From NCBI RefSeq assembly GCF_938028825.1, contig NZ_CALIZP010000079.1, forward strand, positions 1 to 6,613: 6,613 nucleotides of DNA. The letters are read 5' to 3'. Position 1 is the stretch's first letter; the number at the start of each line of letters is the position of its first letter. Below the pieces are notes generated by a model that searched no databases, was not told where the DNA came from, and was given only the letters and a program-made list of their open reading frames with translations. The position numbers and the translations under genes are program-made. Below, piece after piece: positions 3,799 through 6,613 of this stretch. This stretch comes from an uncultured Cardiobacterium sp. Lineage in GTDB: Bacteria > Pseudomonadota > Gammaproteobacteria > Cardiobacteriales > Cardiobacteriaceae.

Positions 3799-5052
3799 AT
3801 AAACACTTTCCACAAGAGTTTTAATTTCACTTGGGCCATCAGCCTGTTTGGCACCGCCGTCGGCGCAGGCGTTTTGTTCCTGCCCATCAATGCCGGCATG
3901 GGCGGGTTCTGGCCGCTCATCATCATGACCATCCTCGTCAGGCCGATGACTTACCTTGCCCACCGAGGGCTGGCGCGCTTCGTGCTCTCGTCCAAAAATC
4001 CGGGGCAGGACATCACTTATGTGGTGCAGGAGCATTTCGGCAAGACGGGCGGGCGGCTGATTACCCTGCTCTATTTCCTCGCGATTTACCCCATCCTGCT
4101 GATTTACGGCGTCGGCATCACCAACACCGTGCTGTCGTTCATGCAGCACCAGTTGCACATCGCCGTGCCGAAGATGGGCGAAGGCGGCTATTACACTTGC
4201 CGCGCCGTCGCCGCGCTCATCCTGATCGGCGTGATGGTCGCCATCATGCTTACCAGCGAAAAGCTGATCCTGCGGGTGACGAACTGGCTGGTTTATCCGC
4301 TGATTGTCATCCTCTTCGGCCTGTCGCTGTATCTCATCCCGCACTGGAACACGGCGGTTCTGCGCGAAACGCCGAGCGTCGGTACCCTCGTGACGACGCT
4401 GTGGCTGACCATCCCGGTGCTGGTTTTCTCCTTCAACCACTCGCCCGCGATTTCGAGCTGCGCCGTCTCGCACGCGCATCAGTTCCCCGATGCGGAGACC
4501 GCCGACCGCGAAATCAGCAAGACGCTGCGCCAGACTGCCGTCATGCTGGTCGGCTTCGTCATGCTGTTCGTCTTCAGCTGCGTGCTGAGCCTGACGCCGC
4601 AAGACCTCGCCCAGGCGAAAGCAGAGAACATCCCCATCCTCTCCTATCTTGCCAACCATTTCGACAACCCCGTCATCTCCTACTTCGGCCCGTTCATCGC
4701 CTTCCTCGCCATCAGCAGCTCGTTCTTCGGCCACTACTTCGGCGCGCGCGAGGGCTTTGAAGGGCTCATCAACCAGTTCCGCGACAAGCCCATCGCGCCG
4801 AAAACCTTCCGAAAATTCACCGCCGTCTTCTTCATGATCACGCTGTGGATTGTCGCCATCTTGAACCCCAGCGTCCTCGGCCTCATTGAAAGCCTGAGCG
4901 GGCCGGTCATCGCCATGATCCTCTTCCTCATGCCGATGTACGCCATCCACCATGTGCCTGCGCTGCAACGCTTCCGGGGCACGCCGGGCAATATCTTCGT
5001 GGTCGTCATGGGCAGCATTGCCATCTCTGCCGTGATTTACAAACTGTTCTGA
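3799..5052 (+). CDS. sdaC: SdaC-type serine/proton symporter (HAAAP family), apparent ATA start
   Basis: The protein of about 417 residues matches E. coli SdaC along its whole length. Landmarks are GTAVGAGVLFLPINAG (18-33, first helix), PMTYLAHRGLARFVLS, the ITLLYFLAIYPILL helix, VFSFNHSPAISS (209-220), FSCVLSLTPQDLA, LSYLANHF, FFGHYFGAREGF (309-320) and PVIAMILFLMPMYAI (369-383). About 11 membrane helices are expected. SdaC imports L-serine with protons across the inner membrane. The related TdcC carries threonine, but the adjacent sdaA supports serine. The reading frame is open only from 3781, after TGA 3778-3780. AAAGGA (3786-3791) lies seven bases before ATA 3799, where homology predicts the start. 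The next usual start codon, TTG 3874, falls inside the first helix and would destroy it. So the start is either a rare ATA or a mutated ATG. sdaA follows nine bases after the stop. Confidence 0.9.
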   Translation: MNTFHKSFNFTWAISLFGTAVGAGVLFLPINAGMGGFWPLIIMTILVRPMTYLAHRGLARFVLSSKNPGQDITYVVQEHFGKTGGRLITLLYFLAIYPILLIYGVGITNTVLSFMQHQLHIAVPKMGEGGYYTCRAVAALILIGVMVAIMLTSEKLILRVTNWLVYPLIVILFGLSLYLIPHWNTAVLRETPSVGTLVTTLWLTIPVLVFSFNHSPAISSCAVSHAHQFPDAETADREISKTLRQTAVMLVGFVMLFVFSCVLSLTPQDLAQAKAENIPILSYLANHFDNPVISYFGPFIAFLAISSSFFGHYFGAREGFEGLINQFRDKPIAPKTFRKFTAVFFMITLWIVAILNPSVLGLIESLSGPVIAMILFLMPMYAIHHVPALQRFRGTPGNIFVVVMGSIAISAVIYKLF

Positions 5053-5061
5053 GGTATCACC

Positions 5062-6438
5062 ATGATTAGCGTCTTTGATATGTACAAAATCGGCATCGGC
5101 CCATCCAGCTCGCACACCGTCGGACCGATGAAAGCCGGGCGGCAGTTCGTGCTCGACCTGCTCGCCGCCGGCCTGCTCGCGCGCACCGACCACGTCCGTG
5201 CCGACGTTTACGGCTCGCTCTCGCTCACCGGGCGCGGGCACAACACCGATCTCGCCATCCTGCTCGGCCTCATGGGTTACCAGCCGGACAGCGTCGATAT
5301 CGAATACATCCCCAAAGCCATCGAAGCGGTGAAAACAGACCACCGCCTCACCCTGAACGAAGCCGACCCGGCGCACAGCAAAACCATCGCCTTCGACTTC
5401 AAGGCGGACATGCCCTTCCACCGCGAATTTCTCAAACTGCACGAAAACGGCATGACTCTCACCGCCTGGGCGGGCAACGAGCAGCTCCTCAGCAAAACCT
5501 ATTACTCCATCGGCGGCGGCTTCATCGTTGATGAAGAACACTTCGGCGCGGCGAGCGTCGGCGAAAGCCACGAACCCTATCCGTACCACAACGCCGCCGA
5601 ACTCGTCGCCCACTGCACCGCGCAAGGCAAAAGCATCTCCGACATCATCCGCGCCAACGAACTCTCCGTCCGCAGCGCGGACGAACTCGCCGAACACCTG
5701 CGCCGCGTCTGGCAGACCATGAGCGAGGCTATCGAGCGCGGCCAGCACACCGACGGCATCCTGCCCGGCCCGCTAAAAGTGCCGCGCCGCGCCTACAAAC
5801 TGAAACAAACCCTCGAAGCGCGCGGCGGCGACAGCCTCGACCCGATGGAAGCCATCGACTGGGTCAACCTCTTCGCGCTGGCGGTGAACGAGGAAAACGC
5901 CGCCGGCGGGCGGGTCGTAACCGCGCCGACCAACGGCGCCTGCGGCATCGTCCCGGCGGTGCTCGCCTACTACAACAAATTCATCAAACCGCTCACCACC
6001 GACACCGTCGAGCGCTACCTGCTCACCACCAGCGCCATCGGCACCCTCTACAAAATGAACGCCTCCATCAGCGGCGCGGAAGTGGGCTGCCAGGGCGAAG
6101 TGGGCGTGGCCTGCTCAATGGCGGCGGCGGGGCTGACCGAACTGATGGGCGGTACCCCCGAACAGGTGTGCATGGCGGCGGAAATCGGCATGGAACACAA
6201 CCTCGGCCTCACCTGTGACCCCGTCGGCGGGCAGGTGCAAGTGCCGTGCATCGAGCGCAACGCCATCGGCTCGGTGAAAGCCATCAACGCCAGCCGCATG
6301 GCGCTGCGCCGCACCACCTCGCCGCGCGTGACCCTCGACACCGTCATCGCCACCATGTTCGAGACGGGCAAGGACATGAACGCGAAATACCGCGAAACCT
6401 CGACCGGCGGGCTGGCGCTCAAAGTGCCGTGCAGCTAA
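5062..6438 (+). CDS. sdaA: L-serine ammonia-lyase (L-serine dehydratase), iron-sulfur type, single chain
   Basis: This 458-residue enzyme converts L-serine to pyruvate and ammonia in the cytoplasm using an oxygen-sensitive [4Fe-4S] cluster instead of pyridoxal phosphate. The N-terminal beta domain begins with SVFDMYKIGIGPSSSHTVGP (3-22) and holds GSLSLTGRGHNTD (51-63). The alpha domain contains APTNGACGIVPAVLAYY (288-304) and SGAEVGCQGEVGVACSMAAAG (from 337). Cluster cysteines are at 343, 385 (LTCDPVGG) and 396 (QVPCIERNA), the same numbers known for the Legionella enzyme. The penultimate residue is Cys457, equivalent to the C-terminal cysteine that folds back onto the cluster in that enzyme. 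All key residues are present, so the gene looks intact. GAGGT, overlapping the sdaC stop, is the ribosome binding site. The sdaC-sdaA order equals the sdaCB arrangement of E. coli. Whether it is orthologous to SdaA or SdaB cannot be decided. Confidence 0.96.
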   Translation: MISVFDMYKIGIGPSSSHTVGPMKAGRQFVLDLLAAGLLARTDHVRADVYGSLSLTGRGHNTDLAILLGLMGYQPDSVDIEYIPKAIEAVKTDHRLTLNEADPAHSKTIAFDFKADMPFHREFLKLHENGMTLTAWAGNEQLLSKTYYSIGGGFIVDEEHFGAASVGESHEPYPYHNAAELVAHCTAQGKSISDIIRANELSVRSADELAEHLRRVWQTMSEAIERGQHTDGILPGPLKVPRRAYKLKQTLEARGGDSLDPMEAIDWVNLFALAVNEENAAGGRVVTAPTNGACGIVPAVLAYYNKFIKPLTTDTVERYLLTTSAIGTLYKMNASISGAEVGCQGEVGVACSMAAAGLTELMGGTPEQVCMAAEIGMEHNLGLTCDPVGGQVQVPCIERNAIGSVKAINASRMALRRTTSPRVTLDTVIATMFETGKDMNAKYRETSTGGLALKVPCS

Positions 6439-6455
6439 GGCGCGGACGTCCCGGT

Positions 6456-6490
6456 GAAGACCCCGCCCGCAAGCGGGGTCTTCCTTTTTT
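6456..6490 (+). terminator. Rho-independent terminator of the sdaC-sdaA operon
   Basis: GAAGACCCCGC (6456-6466) and GCGGGGTCTTC (6473-6483) form a perfect 11-base-pair stem with a six-base loop, followed by C and six T residues. It begins 17 bases after the sdaA stop. Confidence 0.95.
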
Positions 6491-6536
6491 ACGACGTGAC
6501 GGCGGGATGCCTGCCGACAGCCGATGCCGAAGCCGT

Positions 6537-6613
6537 TATAGTCGTTTCAAATAGGAATTGAGACAAGGCGGCGAGCCGAAGACAGTACAGATAGTACGGC
6601 GAGGCTCGCCAAC
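6537..6613. repeat. Correia-like dispersed repeat (MITE), cut by the window edge
   Basis: The repeat begins at TATAGT and contains ACAAGGCGGCGAGCCG, then AAGACAGTACAGATAGTACGG. From memory these correspond to the core of the neisserial Correia repeat (TATAG ends, ACAAGGCGACGAAGCCG, CAGACAGTACAGATAGTACGG). GGCGAGCC (6570-6577) and GGCTCGCC (6603-6610) form an eight-base inverted repeat, so the RNA would fold into a hairpin. Correia-type elements are short non-autonomous elements that can carry promoters and IHF sites. The second end lies beyond the window. An inverted fragment sits at 386-428. Confidence 0.65.

Noticed and set aside
3874..5052. Shorter sdaC beginning at TTG 3874
   Set aside because: It would remove most of the first membrane helix and the conserved GTAVGAG motif, and no ribosome binding site lies before it.
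3772..5748. 658-codon open frame on the minus strand
   Set aside because: It is antisense to sdaC and sdaA. Its composition (rich in D, E, H and R repeats) is the usual shadow of GC-rich genes, and it has no recognisable domain.

Overview
The window looks like chromosomal DNA of a GC-rich gammaproteobacterium or Neisseria-like host-associated bacterium. My best guess is a member of the Cardiobacteriaceae, such as Cardiobacterium. This rests on three things: GC-rich genes with short spacers, housekeeping proteins close to enterobacterial ones (DsbC, SdaC, SdaA), and a short dispersed repeat at the right edge whose core resembles the neisserial Correia element. The genus is inferred, not shown. 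I saw no perfect neisserial DNA-uptake word and no Haemophilus uptake word.

Layout from left to right. Positions 1-285 hold the 5' part of an IS630-type transposase on the minus strand. It runs off the window and carries an in-frame stop. An AT-rich stretch that is probably the insertion sequence end follows (286 to about 392), then a short relic of the dispersed repeat and a strong hairpin (393-444). dsbC, a periplasmic disulfide isomerase, lies on the minus strand (484-1230) with its own terminator and a -10 box. Divergent from it is a small type II toxin-antitoxin pair (1367-1863). Its antitoxin is split by a one-base frameshift and its ParE-like toxin looks altered in the middle. A half-size EamA membrane transporter (1902-2375) follows and overlaps by 11 bases a stand-alone CinA N-terminal-domain protein (2365-3108).

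Next comes about 690 bases without a convincing gene (3109-3798). It holds several hairpins, one resembling a single CRISPR repeat, and a leader region with a 9-base inverted repeat, a -10-like box and a 22-codon ORF. After this is the serine-catabolism operon: sdaC (serine/proton symporter, 3799-5052) and sdaA (iron-sulfur L-serine ammonia-lyase, 5062-6438), closed by a strong terminator. Serine is imported by SdaC and deaminated to pyruvate and ammonia by SdaA. The window ends in the start of a Correia-like repeat (6537-6613).

The most notable point is the start of sdaC. Homology and a well-placed ribosome binding site both point to an ATA codon at 3799, and no ATG, GTG or TTG is available that keeps the first membrane helix. 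No wholly new system is evident. The oddities are decayed or unusually initiated genes, repeats, and a structured leader upstream of sdaC.
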